Made by a program: the position numbers and the translations under genes. A DNA stretch of 64,000 bases from the NCBI GenBank assembly GCA_023400055.1, contig JAEXFN010000038.1, forward strand, positions 62,001 through 126,000, read 5' to 3'. The DNA is from Bacillota bacterium (GTDB lineage: Bacteria > Bacillota > UBA4882 > UBA8346). The notes beneath the pieces were generated by a model, which made no database searches, was not told where the DNA came from, and saw nothing but the letters and a program-made list of their open reading frames with translations. This document shows positions 1-9,290 of the stretch, one piece after another (positions within the stretch are counted from its first letter, which is position 1; every line of letters starts with the position of its first letter).

Positions 1-3000
1 TGCCCCACGAAGAGGCTTATGAACCCGAGGTCACCGCGCAACGGGTGGAGACGCTCGGTAAGATTCTGCTGCGCGATCATTTGGTGGTTGTTACATCTTG
101 GGAGGCGTTGCATCGGCGCTTGGTGCCGCCCGTCAAGTTCCTCGACTTCAGCCTGCGCCTCAAACTGGGGATGGAGTATCCGCTGAGTGGATTGCTCACC
201 CGGCTTATCCTGATGGGCTACGAACGGGTCGAAATGGTTCAGGCGGTGGGTCAATTTAGCCTGCGCGGCGATATTTTGGATATTTTCCCACTGGATCGCG
301 ATCAGCCGGTGCGGATGGAGTTCTTCGGCGATGAGATCGATTCGCTCCGTAGTTTTCAGGTGGAAGATCAGATTTCTACCGAGAACCTGGAGCAAGTTAT
401 GGTCTTGCCGGCCCGGGAGGGGCTCTGGCATCAAGCGGATTTTGACCGATCCCTGCCGCAGATCCGAGCCGCGCTTGGGTCGCAAGTCGCTAAATTGGAA
501 GAACTGGGCCGGGTCAATGAGGCTGAAAATTTGAACGGCCGGATCGGTGAGGCGTTGGAGCGGCTCTCTCAAGGACATCAACTGCCCGGAGCCGATCAGT
601 TTTTACCCTGGATCGAGCCGGGATTGGTAAGTTTACTCGATTATCTGCCCGATGCCCGGTTGATCCTGGATGAACCGGTGCGGGGCCGCGATGCTTTCCG
701 GCTGACCGAGGAAGAGACCGCCAGCATTTACGCCAACTTCCTGGAAAAAGGAGTGGTCCTCCCCAAGGAGCAACAGATTTTCCTGGAAACCGAGGAATTG
801 GAAGGGAACTTCCGCGCCCGCCATCCCTTTTTTCTGTCGCTGTTGGCCAAGACGCCCAAAGGTTTTGCGCCGGAGCATACATTCACGTTGTCGTTCCGGA
901 CCCCGCCGTCGTTTCATAGCAAAGTGGAGTTGTTGACCACCGAGATCAACCGCTGGTTGAAAGAAGGGCGGATCATCATTTTGGCGGTGGCCCTCAAGGA
1001 AAAGGCCCGCCGTTTACGCGAGGTGCTGCGGGAACAAGGAGTCTCCAGTCAACTGCTGTTGGCGGAGGAGGAAGACCGACCGCTGGTACCGCAGACGGTC
1101 CGCATCACCACCGTCGATTTTGAGACCGGTTTCGAATGGCTCCCCGGGAAATTAGTGGTCTTGACCGAGAACGAGATTTACGGCCGCCAGAAAAAGAAAT
1201 ACCAGGCCCGCTTCCAGCAGGAAGGCACCAAGATCAGCTCTTTCACCGATCTGAAAGTCGGCGACTATGTGGTCCATATCAACCACGGCATCGGCCGTTA
1301 TATGGGCATCGAGACGCTGGAGATCGCGGGAGGACACCGTGATTATCTGAAGATTGAATATGCCGGGGAAGATCGCTTATTTGTACCCACCGATCAGATT
1401 AATTTATTGCAAAAGTACATCGGGGTCGAGGATGCGCCGCCGAAAGTCAACAAACTGGGCGGCAGCGACTGGCAGAAGGTTAAGAACAAGGTCAAAGAGT
1501 CGATCCGGGACATGGCTGAACAGCTGCTGGAGTTGTATGCCCAACGGGAAGTGGCCCCCGGCAATGTTTTTGCGCCGGATACGGTCTGGCAGCACGAATT
1601 TGAAGAGGCCTTCTTTTACGAGGAGACTCCCGATCAGTTCCGGGCGGCCGAAGAGATCAAACAGGATATGGAACGGGCCAAACCGATGGATCGCTTGCTT
1701 TGCGGCGATGTCGGCTACGGCAAGACCGAAGTGGCGATGCGGGCCGCCTTTAAGGCCATCATGGGCGGCAAACAGGTTGGCGTGCTGGTTCCCACCACCA
1801 TTCTGGCCCAGCAGCACTTTCTGACCTTCCGGGAGCGGTTCGCCGGCTTTCCCGTGAATATCCGGGTGCTAAGCCGTTTTCAGTCGCAGCGGGAGCAAAA
1901 TGAGACGGTCGAGGGCTTGCTCAAGGGCGAAGTCGATTTGGTCATCGGAACCCATCGCCTGATCTCCACCGATGTCCATTTTAAAGATTTGGGCTTACTG
2001 ATCATCGATGAGGAGCAACGTTTTGGCGTGGCTCATAAGGAAAGATTAAAAGAGCTGCGCAAAAACGTTGACGTGCTGACCCTGACCGCGACGCCGATTC
2101 CGCGGACTTTGCATATGTCATTGGTGGGGATTCGGGATATTAGTATCATTGAGACGCCGCCGCTGGGTCGCTTCCCCATCCGTACCCATGTGCTGGAGTA
2201 TAACGAGGAAGTAATCCGCGAAGCGTTGCAGCGAGAGTTAGACCGGCAAGGCCAGGTCTATTTCGTCTACAACCGGGTGGAGACCATCGAGCGGATGGCA
2301 TCTTATCTGCAGAACCTGGTGCCCAGGGCGCGGATCATCATCGCCCACGGCCAGATGGATGAGGATGAATTGGAGCGGGTGATGCTGGATTTCTACGATA
2401 ATCAGGCCGATATCCTGGTCTGCACCACCATCATCGAGACCGGGCTGGATATTCCCAATGTCAACACGCTGATCGTTTACGACGCCGACCGTTTTGGTCT
2501 GGCCCAGCTTTACCAGTTGCGCGGCAGGGTCGGCCGGTCCAACCGCTTGGCCCACGCCTATTTTTGCTACCGCAAGGATAAGACCCTCAGCGAGAACGCT
2601 GAGAAACGTTTATCGGCCATCCGCGAGTTCACCGAATTGGGGTCCGGCTTTAAGATTGCCATGCGCGATCTGGAGATCCGCGGGGCGGGGAACCTGTTGG
2701 GCCCGGAACAGCACGGCCAGATCGCGGCGGTAGGCTTTGAACTCTACTGCCGGTTGCTGGAAGAAGCGATCCGTGAAAAAAAAGGGGAAGTGGCGCCGGA
2801 GCTGCCTGAGCCGATGGTGGAGGTGCCGGTGGATGCCTACATTCCATCGCAGTATATCTCCGATAATAAGCTGAAAGTGGATATGTATAAGAAGATCGCC
2901 AATGCCCAAACGGTCGAAGCGGTCGAAGCGGTCGCCGACGAACTACTGGATCGCTTTGGCGAATCTCCGCAACCCGTCCAGAACCTGATCCTGATCGCTC

Positions 3001-3242
3001 AATTAAAAGCTCTGGCCAAACTGATCGGCTTCGCCTCGATTACCAAGGAACGCGCCGAGCTGGTCGGCAAGCTCCATGTGGGCCTGGGCGTGGATTATGA
3101 AAAAATCCTGGCGATCCTCCAAAAATACCGTTCCCACTTCCGCTATCAGCCGGGGCGGCCGCCGCTCTTTAAATGGCGGGCCAACCTGGGCGACACTGAA
3201 CTGCTCAGCATGGTGGTCGATTCGTTAAAACGGATGAAGTGA
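1..3242 (+). CDS. mfd: Transcription-repair coupling factor Mfd (5' end outside window)
   Basis: DNA translocase that removes RNA polymerase stalled at lesions and recruits UvrA. The frame is open from base 3, upstream of the GTG at 45, so the true start lies before the window. About 1079 residues are visible against a usual length near 1150-1180. Domains in order: UvrB-like N-terminal region; CarD-like RNA-polymerase-interacting domain (around 1248-1400, with VGDYVVHINHGIGRY); RecA-like translocase lobes with Walker A GDVGYGKT (about 1705-1728) and the DEEQ box (2008-2019); then the C-terminal TRCF domain. The stop overlaps the 3' end of the convergent polymerase gene by 18 bp. Identification is secure; only the N-terminus is missing. 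Confidence 0.97.
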   Translation, partial: PHEEAYEPEVTAQRVETLGKILLRDHLVVVTSWEALHRRLVPPVKFLDFSLRLKLGMEYPLSGLLTRLILMGYERVEMVQAVGQFSLRGDILDIFPLDRDQPVRMEFFGDEIDSLRSFQVEDQISTENLEQVMVLPAREGLWHQADFDRSLPQIRAALGSQVAKLEELGRVNEAENLNGRIGEALERLSQGHQLPGADQFLPWIEPGLVSLLDYLPDARLILDEPVRGRDAFRLTEEETASIYANFLEKGVVLPKEQQIFLETEELEGNFRARHPFFLSLLAKTPKGFAPEHTFTLSFRTPPSFHSKVELLTTEINRWLKEGRIIILAVALKEKARRLREVLREQGVSSQLLLAEEEDRPLVPQTVRITTVDFETGFEWLPGKLVVLTENEIYGRQKKKYQARFQQEGTKISSFTDLKVGDYVVHINHGIGRYMGIETLEIAGGHRDYLKIEYAGEDRLFVPTDQINLLQKYIGVEDAPPKVNKLGGSDWQKVKNKVKESIRDMAEQLLELYAQREVAPGNVFAPDTVWQHEFEEAFFYEETPDQFRAAEEIKQDMERAKPMDRLLCGDVGYGKTEVAMRAAFKAIMGGKQVGVLVPTTILAQQHFLTFRERFAGFPVNIRVLSRFQSQREQNETVEGLLKGEVDLVIGTHRLISTDVHFKDLGLLIIDEEQRFGVAHKERLKELRKNVDVLTLTATPIPRTLHMSLVGIRDISIIETPPLGRFPIRTHVLEYNEEVIREALQRELDRQGQVYFVYNRVETIERMASYLQNLVPRARIIIAHGQMDEDELERVMLDFYDNQADILVCTTIIETGLDIPNVNTLIVYDADRFGLAQLYQLRGRVGRSNRLAHAYFCYRKDKTLSENAEKRLSAIREFTELGSGFKIAMRDLEIRGAGNLLGPEQHGQIAAVGFELYCRLLEEAIREKKGEVAPELPEPMVEVPVDAYIPSQYISDNKLKVDMYKKIANAQTVEAVEAVADELLDRFGESPQPVQNLILIAQLKALAKLIGFASITKERAELVGKLHVGLGVDYEKILAILQKYRSHFRYQPGRPPLFKWRANLGDTELLSMVVDSLKRMK

Positions 3243-5207
3243 CAACTTGAGCCGGTCGGAATGAAGCAAATCGTGCATTGCCGCGGCATTGATCCGGGAA
3301 CCTTCCAGATAAGCCCGGAGTGCCGCTTGGCGATGGCCTTGCATCAGCTCTGAGCGGACGATTTGATAGTAGCTGAGATAATTCATGGGAAAGCAAAGGA
3401 GAGCTTGCCGGTAATAACGGACCGCTCGGGAATAATCCATCTGTTGAAAATAGAGGTTTCCCAGCATGCTGCAAACCTGATAGCGACGGGGGAAGTTGCG
3501 GCGCAGCCCGGTAAGGACTGTCCCGGCCGTCGCGAAGTTGCGTTCAGCCAGGATTTCGTTGCGGGTCCGTACACCGGCGCGAATCAGCGTGTAAGCGTAG
3601 CGATAACGGTATTGGTAACTCCAGGGCGTCAGTTTCAAAGCGGATTGAAAGTTATGGAGCGAACGGTCGAAGTGCCGGTAGCGGGATTGGAAGAAGGCCT
3701 TGCGATAATAGACATCGGCGCGATAAAAGTTATTGGCCAAAAAGGCCATACCTACCAGCACCATCAGCGCAAATCCAGCAGCCAGCCGTTTCGGGAACGG
3801 CCCGGGTTGATAAGATGGCGCCGGGTAATAGAAACCGGTCAAGATTCCGGCAGCGATCCAAAAAAGATGCGTATAATGGACCAAAGGGTAGGCGAATTGC
3901 ACAAAGACCAAATACCCCACGAGCAATGACCAGAGGGCTGCCATCTCCTGATTGGTCCTGATCCTGGTCCGGAGGGGCAGCACTAGGATCGCCATCAACA
4001 ATAGCAAATAGGCCCCGCAACCCAATATGCCCTGAGTTGCCAGATAATGCAGCAGTTCGTTGTGGACTTGCCGGATATCCCGGTCCGGTCCCCAGTGATT
4101 GATCGCGTTTTTGGTCTCATAATGGTGGAACAAGTCTTGAAAACTGCCCATCCCGCTTCCGAGCCAAGGCGCTTGTTTGAAAGCGCGCCAAGCGATTCCC
4201 CAGATTAATCCTCTGCCGCTATCCTGTTGTTGGGATAACGAATCGATTCGGGCGCCCAGGTTATAATCCTTATAGGAACTGGGCTTCAAGGCCGACAAGG
4301 ACTGGCCCGCAACCAAGCTCAGCACCAATAACAGCAGAATGCTGTGGACCCCGTACATCGGCCGGGAATAAAGCCGTTTCTTGAGGCTCCATCCGAACCC
4401 AGCCAACCCGACCAGCAGGATCAACCACAACGGAGCCAGCGGCAGCAGGATGACGTTTAAAATTCCATACCCCATAACGATTGCCAACCCGATCCAATAC
4501 GCTTTGTCGCGGGCATGGAGTCGGCTATCAAAAAAAACGAAGCTGAGATAGGCCAAACCCAGTCCGGCCCAGGAAGCCCGCGAGAAGCTCAACGACAGCA
4601 CCACCGTCTGCAGGAACGAGCATCCCAAGAAGAAGCGCCGTCGCGCTAAAGAAGTTTCCCGTAGGGCCTTCCACCACAAAAGGGGTTGAACCATCATCAA
4701 ATAAACGCCCAGTGAATTGGGATCGCCGAGCAAACTTTTGATCCGGGCCGTTTCTTCATGGGTAATCGGATCGCCCAGATAATACTGGAAGATTCCAAAG
4801 ATCGATATCAGCAAGGCGGAAAAGATGGCGGTATCGAAAATGGCATTCCGCTCGCGATCGGTCTTGATCCAGAGATAAGCGGCGAAAAACAGGGTAACGA
4901 AACCGAGCTGGGCCAGGAGCGATTCCGATTGGCCATAGGCTCCCATCAGGCCTTCGACGGAATAGGGCAGCCGGAACACTTGGAAAGCCTGAACCAGCAG
5001 AAAAAATCCGGCGCTGATCCAGAGGGCCGGAGGAAGGTTGCGGAGCCCCCGGGCGTAAAACAGAATGACCGGGAAAAGAATGAGCGCTCCACAGAGAAAA
5101 AACGCCATTTTGGGAGTTGCGAATTCATCGAAACTGTGCGTGGAGTAGGCCAGCGGCAGCAGGATGCACAGCGCCAGCAGCGTTTTGAGCGGCCAAGAGA
5201 ACTTCAA
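3225..5207 (-). CDS. O-antigen ligase/polymerase-like membrane protein with C-terminal TPRs
   Basis: 660-residue polytopic protein. About the first 490 residues are mostly hydrophobic segments. A large loop (about residues 310-385, with WGPDRDIRQVHNELLHYLA) carries the conserved Arg/His pattern of the Wzy_C/WaaL O-antigen ligase family. The last 150 residues are soluble and TPR-like (paired YRKAFFQ, NFQSALKLTPW and YYRQALLCFP helices), an arrangement known in Bacillota and Bacteroidota ligase-like proteins. It probably joins or polymerises surface glycan at the outer face of the cytoplasmic membrane; the substrate cannot be read. A GAGGTGAG ribosome site precedes the ATG. It converges on mfd with an 18-bp 3' overlap, so the two stops sit inside each other. 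No glycan cluster surrounds it. Confidence 0.8.
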   Translation of the reverse strand: MKFSWPLKTLLALCILLPLAYSTHSFDEFATPKMAFFLCGALILFPVILFYARGLRNLPPALWISAGFFLLVQAFQVFRLPYSVEGLMGAYGQSESLLAQLGFVTLFFAAYLWIKTDRERNAIFDTAIFSALLISIFGIFQYYLGDPITHEETARIKSLLGDPNSLGVYLMMVQPLLWWKALRETSLARRRFFLGCSFLQTVVLSLSFSRASWAGLGLAYLSFVFFDSRLHARDKAYWIGLAIVMGYGILNVILLPLAPLWLILLVGLAGFGWSLKKRLYSRPMYGVHSILLLLVLSLVAGQSLSALKPSSYKDYNLGARIDSLSQQQDSGRGLIWGIAWRAFKQAPWLGSGMGSFQDLFHHYETKNAINHWGPDRDIRQVHNELLHYLATQGILGCGAYLLLLMAILVLPLRTRIRTNQEMAALWSLLVGYLVFVQFAYPLVHYTHLFWIAAGILTGFYYPAPSYQPGPFPKRLAAGFALMVLVGMAFLANNFYRADVYYRKAFFQSRYRHFDRSLHNFQSALKLTPWSYQYRYRYAYTLIRAGVRTRNEILAERNFATAGTVLTGLRRNFPRRYQVCSMLGNLYFQQMDYSRAVRYYRQALLCFPMNYLSYYQIVRSELMQGHRQAALRAYLEGSRINAAAMHDLLHSDRLKLSLHPF

Positions 5208-5451
5208 AATCTCACCTCATTTTTCATTCCGGCCCAATACCTCAAGGAGCGATCCTGATCCGCGCATCCCGGCAGCTTGCCGCTGGTCGTCCAACAGATC
5301 AAGGAATTACGGATCGGGCTCCAATCTAAAGGAATTATTGGCTAGAGAATGAAAAACTCCTGCCCTGCATCTTTGTGGTATGGATAAAAAAAATTGGGGT
5401 AATATAAAAACACCGATGATAGTCCCGCTAAACTGCTTGAAAATGGATAAA
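5208..5451. other. Divergent intergenic region upstream of the polymerase gene and spoVT
   Basis: AT-rich spacer. It holds the ribosome site of the minus-strand polymerase gene near 5208-5217 and leads into the spoVT promoter. I see no open reading frame or RNA structure I could defend. Confidence 0.5.
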
Positions 5452-5482
5452 TGAATAAAAAAACCGTTCTAGCTATATACTA
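5452..5482 (+). promoter_or_regulatory. Candidate sigma-G promoter of spoVT
   Basis: TGAATA at 5452-5457, an 18-bp spacer, then TATACTA at 5476-5482. The sigma-G consensus is TGAATA / CATACTA with 17-18 bp between them, so only the first base of the -10 differs. In Bacillus subtilis spoVT is transcribed by sigma-G in the forespore, which fits. It lies about 110 bp upstream of the start codon. Confidence 0.6.
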
Positions 5483-5591
5483 TCAATAAAAGCAGCAGCT
5501 GAAACTATCAAAAGTCCACTCCGGGTCACACGGGTGGCAGGTCCTCTGATACCAAATCAATGAAAGATAATGAAAAAGGAGGGATAAGGGG

Positions 5592-6155
5592 ATGAAGGCG
5601 ACCGGAATAGTACGGCGGATCGATGATCTGGGCCGGGTGGTCATCCCCAAAGAGATCCGCAGAACGTTGCGGATTCGAGAGGGCGACCCGTTAGAGATTT
5701 TCGTAGACCGGGAAGGGGAAGTTATCCTCAAGAAATATTCTCCCATCGGTGAGTTGGGCGATTTCGCGAAGGAGTATGCTGATTCTCTTTACGAATCGAC
5801 CGGGCATATCGCCTGCATTGCGGACCGGGATATGGTAATCGCAGTTTCAGGCGCACCTAAGAAGGAATTTCTGGATAAACCCATCTCGAAAGCGGTCGAG
5901 AAAGCGATCGAAGACCGGAAAGTCGTATTGATGCCCAAGCCGGGAGAGCACAAATACTGTGAGGCCTGCCCGGTCAAAGAGGAAGAAGGAAAGTGCAAGT
6001 TTACCGCCCAGGTTATTGCGCCGATTATCGCTGAAGGAGATCCGATCGGAGCCGTTATTCTCTCCAGTAAAGAGCCGAATGTCGTCATGGGAGATATGGA
6101 AGTGAAGATCGTCGAAACTGCCGCTGGGTTCTTGGCCAAACAAATGGAACAGTAA
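5592..6155 (+). CDS. spoVT: Stage V sporulation regulator SpoVT
   Basis: 187 residues, close to the usual 178-190. The N-terminal swapped-hairpin AbrB DNA-binding domain spans residues 1-50 (MKATGIVRRIDDLGRVVIPK). The C-terminal GAF-like sensor domain, about 56-185, carries the EACPVKEEEGKCKF segment typical of SpoVT. It is a forespore regulator of spore coat, germination and SASP genes. An AAAGGAGGG ribosome site sits 8 bp upstream of the ATG. It is monocistronic, with a sigma-G-like promoter upstream and an intrinsic terminator just after the stop. This is the clearest sign that the organism sporulates. Confidence 0.96.
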   Translation: MKATGIVRRIDDLGRVVIPKEIRRTLRIREGDPLEIFVDREGEVILKKYSPIGELGDFAKEYADSLYESTGHIACIADRDMVIAVSGAPKKEFLDKPISKAVEKAIEDRKVVLMPKPGEHKYCEACPVKEEEGKCKFTAQVIAPIIAEGDPIGAVILSSKEPNVVMGDMEVKIVETAAGFLAKQMEQ

Positions 6156-6172
6156 TCAGAGCCGTTAAAGTA

Positions 6173-6206
6173 AAAAAGTGGGGGGTTACCACCACTTTTT
6201 ATTTTG
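6173..6206 (+). terminator. Intrinsic terminator of spoVT
   Basis: AAAAAGTGG and CCACTTTTT form a stem around GGGGTTA, followed by ATTTT. It lies 17 bp after the spoVT stop. Confidence 0.85.
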
Positions 6207-6273
6207 CCCGGCCTCGAACTTAAATAAGCTTACCAAGGTTGAATGGCTGGCGCAGAGAATGGAAGTCGCTAAA

Positions 6274-6309
6274 CGCAAAACTGAGGAATCGTGTCCTCAG
6301 TTTTTTGCG
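6274..6309 (-). terminator. Terminator of the minus-strand gene at 6320
   Basis: CGCAAAACTGAGGA and TCCTCAGTTTTTTGCG pair around ATCGTG. Read on the minus strand it follows the stop of the small gene at 6320-6754 and ends in a TTTT run; it could also act on the plus strand. Confidence 0.75.
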
Positions 6310-6319
6310 TTGGCGGAAT

Positions 6320-6754
6320 TTATTCGCTGGGGGGCGTAGTCGTGGAGCTTTGGAGATTGTTATTCAAAACCGACATGAAAGAATTGATCAGCGCCGGGTT
6401 GATCTTCAGGGGATTATCGGTCTCCGAACCCGAGCCCGGATTGACATTGGAAAGCATCCCCATTAAAGTCGGGACCAGATCGGACAGGGTCTGCTCGGCG
6501 CCTTTGGGCGCGATCTGTTTGAGCACTCCACCCAGGTCGAAGCGGGATTCGGGCTCTTCATCCCCCATGGTTAAAAAGAAGTTGACCAGTTTCTGGCCGC
6601 GCGGACTCAAAAAAGGTTTGGTGACCGAGAGATATAACAAATCATTGGATTGCAGGAAAGGGTGGGTGGAGTTTTCAGAAACGCTAAAGCTCTCCTTGCG
6701 TTGCCCTTCCCGGTTTTCGTGATTATCACGCGAGTCGGATGAGCGGTGTCCCAT
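6320..6754 (-). CDS. Small hydrophilic protein of unknown function
   Basis: 144 residues that I do not recognise. The first 30 residues are charged and low complexity (many Asp, Arg, Ser). A conserved-looking middle (residues 35-95: LSPRGQKLVNFFLTMGDEE, then LGGVLKQIAPKG) is followed by a Ser/Thr/Pro tail. There is no signal peptide or membrane segment, so it is probably cytoplasmic. Support for a real gene: an AGGAGG ribosome site 7-8 bp before the ATG and a dedicated terminator after the stop. The upstream DNA read on the minus strand contains CATACATT, which resembles a sigma-E -10 box without a convincing -35. Together with the neighbouring spoVT this allows, but does not show, a sporulation role. 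Confidence 0.7.
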   Translation of the reverse strand: MGHRSSDSRDNHENREGQRKESFSVSENSTHPFLQSNDLLYLSVTKPFLSPRGQKLVNFFLTMGDEEPESRFDLGGVLKQIAPKGAEQTLSDLVPTLMGMLSNVNPGSGSETDNPLKINPALINSFMSVLNNNLQSSTTTPPSE

Positions 6755-6983
6755 ATTCTAACCTCCTATTCACTATAATGTATGAAAGGCATGGTGCTTT
6801 GGGAACGGCCGGGCCGATGGCGCGGAAAATTAACTCCGGCAAGAGGAGTAGCCGCAACTTTGCAGAAATAATTACTAAAAAATTACCGGTTTGAACCCCT
6901 TGAAGTGCCAGGAATGGCAGCGGGCTTATAAAACTGCCATCTTTAGGGAAGAATATTTCAGATAAAAACGAAGGAGAATCGGA

Positions 6984-8426
6984 ATGACCTCTATCAAATT
7001 CGGAACCGATGGCTGGCGCGATCTGATGTACGACCGTTTCAACTTGCCCAATGTCCGGCGGGTGGTACGGGCCATCGCCCAATACACCAAGGACCATCGG
7101 GGAGCGGAGCGCGGCATCGTCGTCGGCTACGATGCGCGCTTCTTTTCCGATCTGTTCGCGCGGGAAACGGCGCAAATCTTGCAGGACGAGGGCATTAAGG
7201 CATTCTTGGGCGTCCGGGATTTCCCGACGCCGGTGATCGCCTTCGCCGTCCAACATTACGGGGCTTTCGGGGCGATTATGTTCACGGCCAGCCATAATCC
7301 GTCCGAATACAACGGGATCAAGTTCATTCCCGAATACGCCGGACCGGCTTCGCCCGATATTACCCGGGCGATCGAGGCCAAACTCGATGTCATCCTGGCG
7401 GAAGGGACTGCCGAACCGGCCGCGGCGGCCGGGAACGCGCCGCTGGTGGAGAGCGACCGGCTGCGGTTGATCGATCCGACCGCCGAATACCTGGCACAGC
7501 TGGGCAAACTCGTCGATGTCCAGGCGATTCGCCAGTCCGGGCTGCGCGTCATCGTCGACCCGCTGTATGCGACGGGCCGGGGCTTCCTGCCGAGTCTCCT
7601 GGCGGACTGCCCGGTGGAGGAGATTCATAACTGGCGCGACCCGCTCTTCGGCGGTTCCATGCCCGACCCGCAGGACAAGTTCCTCAGCGAGTTGAAGGCG
7701 CGGGTACGCAGCAGTCCGAATACCATCGGCCTGGCTACCGACGGGGATGCCGACCGTTTCGGCATCGTCGACTGCGACGGGAGCTATCTTACGCCCAACC
7801 AGGTGATTTCCTTGGTGATGTACCACCTGATCAAGAGCCGGGGCTACCAGGGAGTGGTGGCCCGGTCGGTGGCCACCACCCACCTGCTCGACAAACTGGG
7901 CGCGGCCTACGGCGTGGAAGTCATCGAGACACCGGTCGGTTTCAAGTATATCGGGGAATTGATGCGCAACCGGCCGGTGATCGTCGGCGGCGAGGAGAGC
8001 GGGGGACTGAGCGTGCGCGGCCACATTCCCGAGAAAGACGGGATCCTGGCCTGCGCGCTGATGGCCGAGATGGTCGCCGTCACCAAACAGCCGCTGGGCG
8101 CGACCCTCAACCAAATTTACGATCAAGTCGGCCATTTTCTGACCCGGCGAATCGACCTGCACCTGTCGGAAGCGGCCAAAACGGCGATTCTGGAGCGCTG
8201 CCGCACCGCGCCGCCGGAACGCATCGGCGCGCTGAAGGTCGGGGAGGTCCGGACCATCGACGGCTTCAAGTTCGTGCTGGAAGACGGCAGTTGGTTTTTA
8301 ATCCGGCCCTCCGGCACCGAGGCGCTGATCCGGGTCTACTTCGAAGCCGGGTCGGCCCGGGCGCTGGATGCCTTGAGCGAACCGGTCCAGGGACTGCTGG
8401 AACAATGGGGTAAAACGGGTGGTTGA
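6984..8426 (+). CDS. Phosphoglucomutase/phosphomannomutase family phosphohexomutase
   Basis: 480 residues of the alpha-D-phosphohexomutase superfamily, which moves phosphate between C1 and C6 of hexose phosphates for glycan precursors. All four active-site elements are present: phosphoserine loop TASHNPSEYNG (Ser103), Mg loop DGDADRFG (Asp253, Asp255, Asp257), sugar-binding GGEESGG (336-342) and phosphate-binding RPSGTE (441-446). An AAGGAG ribosome site precedes the ATG. The methyltransferase gene starts 8 bp before this stop, so the two are translationally coupled. Glucose, mannose or glucosamine phosphate specificity cannot be decided from sequence alone. Confidence 0.93.
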   Translation: MTSIKFGTDGWRDLMYDRFNLPNVRRVVRAIAQYTKDHRGAERGIVVGYDARFFSDLFARETAQILQDEGIKAFLGVRDFPTPVIAFAVQHYGAFGAIMFTASHNPSEYNGIKFIPEYAGPASPDITRAIEAKLDVILAEGTAEPAAAAGNAPLVESDRLRLIDPTAEYLAQLGKLVDVQAIRQSGLRVIVDPLYATGRGFLPSLLADCPVEEIHNWRDPLFGGSMPDPQDKFLSELKARVRSSPNTIGLATDGDADRFGIVDCDGSYLTPNQVISLVMYHLIKSRGYQGVVARSVATTHLLDKLGAAYGVEVIETPVGFKYIGELMRNRPVIVGGEESGGLSVRGHIPEKDGILACALMAEMVAVTKQPLGATLNQIYDQVGHFLTRRIDLHLSEAAKTAILERCRTAPPERIGALKVGEVRTIDGFKFVLEDGSWFLIRPSGTEALIRVYFEAGSARALDALSEPVQGLLEQWGKTGG

Positions 8427-9087
8427 TTACGCGGGGTGGCCGGAACAGCTTGCGGCGCTGGCCACCCGATACAAACTGGCCCGGGTGGAACTGACCGTCG
8501 CCGAACGACCGCTGGAACTGGTGAAGGTGGAGAATATCGACGACCTGCTCGACCGGGTCAGCGATCCGGACCAGATCCCTTTCTGGGCCGAACTGTGGCC
8601 GGCCGCCATCGGGCTGGCCCGCTACGTGCTGTCCAACCGCGCCCGAGTGGCCGGCCAACGCCTCCTGGAACTGGGCTGCGGCGTCGGCCTGGCCGGGATC
8701 GCCGCCAAACTGGCCGGAGCCACGGTGGTCCAGAGCGACTTCAGCCCCGATGCCTTGCGATTTGCGGCGGTCAACTGCCAGCGCAACGGGGTGCCGGCCG
8801 AACCGCAGCTGCTGGCGGACTGGCGCGCTTTCCCGAAGGAGGCCGGCCGGTTCGATCGGGTGATGGGGTCCGACATTCTGTATGAGAAGACGCTGCATCA
8901 GGAGCTCTGCCAAATCTTTCAAAATCATCTGCGGCCCGGTGGCGAAATTTGGCTGGCCGACCCCGGCCGGGATCACGCCAAGCAATTCATCGCCGAACGG
9001 ACCGCGGGATGGCGGGTCATTCAAACCGCGATCCCCGTCGCCTACGAGGGCAAAACCCGCGCGATCGACCTCTACCGCCTGGTGTAG
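8419..9087 (+). CDS. Class I SAM-dependent methyltransferase, METTL21-like
   Basis: 222 residues with a GTG start that overlaps the end of the mutase gene by 8 bp. The Rossmann motif I is LLELGCGVGLAGIAAKL (about residues 75-91), followed by an acidic strand end (VVQSDFSPDA) and motif IV-like SDILYEKTLH, where many protein-lysine methyltransferases of the METTL21/Nnt1 group have D-x-x-Y. FWAELWPAAIGLARYV before motif I is also typical of that group. The substrate is unknown; a protein side chain is more likely than DNA or rRNA. The overlap implies co-expression with the mutase, though a functional link is not obvious. Confidence 0.82.
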   Translation: MVDYAGWPEQLAALATRYKLARVELTVAERPLELVKVENIDDLLDRVSDPDQIPFWAELWPAAIGLARYVLSNRARVAGQRLLELGCGVGLAGIAAKLAGATVVQSDFSPDALRFAAVNCQRNGVPAEPQLLADWRAFPKEAGRFDRVMGSDILYEKTLHQELCQIFQNHLRPGGEIWLADPGRDHAKQFIAERTAGWRVIQTAIPVAYEGKTRAIDLYRLV

Positions 9088-9290
9088 TGTGGAACCCGGC
9101 AGCGGATTTATCGTTATAGATTATTGTCAACCGGATGGCTGAAAAAGACACCGGCCGTCCGGGATGATGGAAAAAACTTTCGCTGCTTTGTCGAAGGCGC
9201 CGGCCCGATTATCTTGGCCCGATTGGGCACAATGAAACCGGCGGCGCGGACGACGCTTCCCGACACGCATGAAGGCAGGAGGATCGGATT

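Noticed and set aside
6726..8162. 478-codon minus-strand frame opposite the phosphohexomutase
   Set aside because: The mutase has all catalytic motifs; the antisense frame has no recognisable domain.
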